NCBI GenBank assembly: GCA_900550025.1
Contig: URQP01000101.1
Location: 1-8,206 of the forward strand
DNA: 8,206 nucleotides
Reading direction: 5' to 3'
DNA from: an uncultured Porphyromonadaceae bacterium
Lineage (GTDB): Bacteria > Bacteroidota > Bacteroidia > Bacteroidales > Muribaculaceae
Positions within the stretch are counted from its first letter, which is position 1. Every line of letters begins with the position of its first letter. Below the pieces are notes generated by a model. The model was not told where the DNA came from. It searched no databases and saw nothing but the letters and a program-made list of their open reading frames with translations. Both the position numbers and the translations under genes were made by a program. This document shows, piece by piece, positions 7,210-8,206 of this stretch.

Positions 7210-8166
7210 TTATTTTTCGCCAAGCACAAGGTCGGCGCGTCCCAACCCTTTGGTGAGGACTTTTGAAGTGATATTGAAAGGCTCTTTGCTCAGATAGCGG
7301 CGCAACTCCGTGACGAAACGGCGGGTGTCCATCGGCATGCCGTTCTCGCGGTAGAGAGGTATGCGCACCTGTTCGAAGCGCATCATGTTTTCCGTCGTGT
7401 CGGTAAGGCTGTAACGGTGTTGTACGGTGTTCTGAGCCATCCAGTCGTCTATTATGTCGATGAGCTCATATCCGTCATACTCGTCCTCAAGGCTCATTCC
7501 GCTTCCGTTGTCAAACACCCGGATATTCACGTTCACTTCGCGGCCGTTGGCCAGAAGGTCGTCGAAATGCGCTTGCAATTGCGCTATGAAACCGTCCATC
7601 TTCTCAAGCGTTGCCTCTTCTATCAACACTGGTATTTCCGCAGAGAAAGAAGGGGCACCGGTGCCTTGCGCCGCAGCCACCTGCTTGTTGGTGTAGGCGT
7701 CTATTCCGCGCAAAGTGTAGGTGACCGACTGCTTCGGCCCGACAGTGTTGATTTTCCACGCAAGCTCAACAAGAATATCGGCTTTGGCGCGGTTCAGCAA
7801 CTTGTCCAACGGCGACTCTGTAAGCGAAGAACCGGAAGAGCGGCTCACGGTCATCTCGTCTTCAGCCGACGACTGGCGGATAGAGCGTACTGTAGAAGCA
7901 AGATCTTTCAGAGGAAGTCCGCGTTCCGCCATCAGCTCGCCTATCTTGGTTATGGCGTTGACAAGATCCATATCGTTTTGCACCGCCTTTTCATAATCGG
8001 GCACTGAGACCTCGTCGCCCTGATTGTCGTAGGTGGTCATATATCCGTTTTCCGAGCACCACACGTCAGCCGGGACTACCATGATGGTAGGCTTTTTTGC
8101 CTGCCCTTCCATAAGCAGCGGCATAATGAGAGCCGCCATCAAAAAAATATATCCTAAAATCCGCAA
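7210..8166 (-). CDS. DUF6175 family exported protein, 318 residues, TTG start
   Basis: The protein matches my recollection of DUF6175, a Bacteroidota family of unknown function. Recognisable blocks are KKPTIMVVPADVWC (24-37), VPDYEKAVQND (55-65), ESPLDKLLNRAKADILVELA (117-136), TLRGIDAYTNKQVAAAQGTG (151-170), HFDDLLANGREV (200-211), TENMMRFEQVRIPLY (248-262) and the C-terminal GLGRADLVLGEK (307-318). The best start is TTG at 8166-8164: it yields a positively charged n-region (MR), a hydrophobic core and a cleavage site GQA|K after residue 23. The same frame carries TAG immediately upstream (8169-8167), so no longer start is possible. The nearest in-frame ATG (8139) would give a signal peptide with no basic n-region. 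An ATG at 8173 is in another frame. The family's fold and role are not known to me; periplasmic or outer-membrane-associated is inferred. It is the first gene of the cluster visible here, and its promoter is outside the window. Confidence 0.88.
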   Translation of the reverse strand: MRILGYIFLMAALIMPLLMEGQAKKPTIMVVPADVWCSENGYMTTYDNQGDEVSVPDYEKAVQNDMDLVNAITKIGELMAERGLPLKDLASTVRSIRQSSAEDEMTVSRSSGSSLTESPLDKLLNRAKADILVELAWKINTVGPKQSVTYTLRGIDAYTNKQVAAAQGTGAPSFSAEIPVLIEEATLEKMDGFIAQLQAHFDDLLANGREVNVNIRVFDNGSGMSLEDEYDGYELIDIIDDWMAQNTVQHRYSLTDTTENMMRFEQVRIPLYRENGMPMDTRRFVTELRRYLSKEPFNITSKVLTKGLGRADLVLGEK

Positions 8167-8206
8167 CTATCATCCAATACACGATTAAGGGTAGATTTAT
8201 GAGTCG
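8167..8206 (-). other. Upstream edge: possible tail of a preceding gene
   Basis: These 40 nt upstream of the DUF6175 start contain no TAnnTTTG box. In the DUF6175 frame there are three stops: TAA at 8199-8197, TGA at 8172-8170 and TAG at 8169-8167. The other two minus-strand frames stay open from the edge into the DUF6175 gene; one closes at TAG 8156-8154. A preceding operon gene could therefore end at 8197 or overlap the DUF6175 start by about 13 nt, but too little sequence is present to decide. Confidence 0.2.

Noticed and set aside
7417..8007. Plus-strand open frame of 196 codons opposite the DUF6175 gene
   Set aside because: It is a shadow of a recognised family member with no promoter or domain support.
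1..8206. CRISPR arrays, tRNA or rRNA genes, insertion sequences and toxin-antitoxin pairs
   Set aside because: No spaced direct repeats, no cloverleaf or rRNA-like sequence, no transposase motifs and no small paired genes were seen; the window is almost filled by six coding regions.

Overview
All six genes in this window read on the minus strand, so transcription runs from the right edge to the left. The lineage looks like Bacteroidota, most likely order Bacteroidales. Three things support this: a promoter matching the Bacteroides consensus (TTTG, 19 bp, TAnnTTTG) at 2769-2799, a second exact -7 box (TACCTTTG) at 1579-1586, and exported protein families I know mainly from Bacteroidales (DUF6175 and its companions). 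Sampled lines run at about 50-60% G+C over most genes. That fits a higher-GC gut family such as Muribaculaceae better than Bacteroides itself, but this placement is inference.

Right to left, the layout is: (1) 8166-7210, a DUF6175 exported protein that appears to start at TTG; (2) 7190-6246, a 314-residue exported protein of unknown function with an N-terminal conserved block and a helical C-terminal half; (3) a 114-bp gap holding an 8-bp perfect inverted repeat; (4) 6131-4092, a 679-residue exported WG-repeat (beta-propeller-like) protein; (5) 4075-2858, a 405-residue exported protein whose C-terminus resembles the small beta domain of FlgT-type proteins; (6) a 127-bp gap with a strong Bacteroidetes promoter; (7) 2730-1723, a 335-residue exported orphan; (8) a 179-bp gap with a -7 box; (9) 1543-50, a complete acetyl-CoA hydrolase/transferase-family CoA-transferase; and (10) a terminator-like hairpin at the left edge.

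The first four genes have gaps of 19, 114 and 16 nt and probably form one operon whose promoter lies beyond the right edge. Each product carries a signal peptide with a signal peptidase I site and none has a lipobox, so together they look like a periplasmic or secreted apparatus of unknown function. The 335-residue gene has its own promoter. The CoA-transferase is a cytoplasmic fermentation enzyme (acetate/succinate/propionate CoA exchange), apparently unrelated in function to its neighbours. The four-gene exported cluster is the part with the most potential for undescribed biology.
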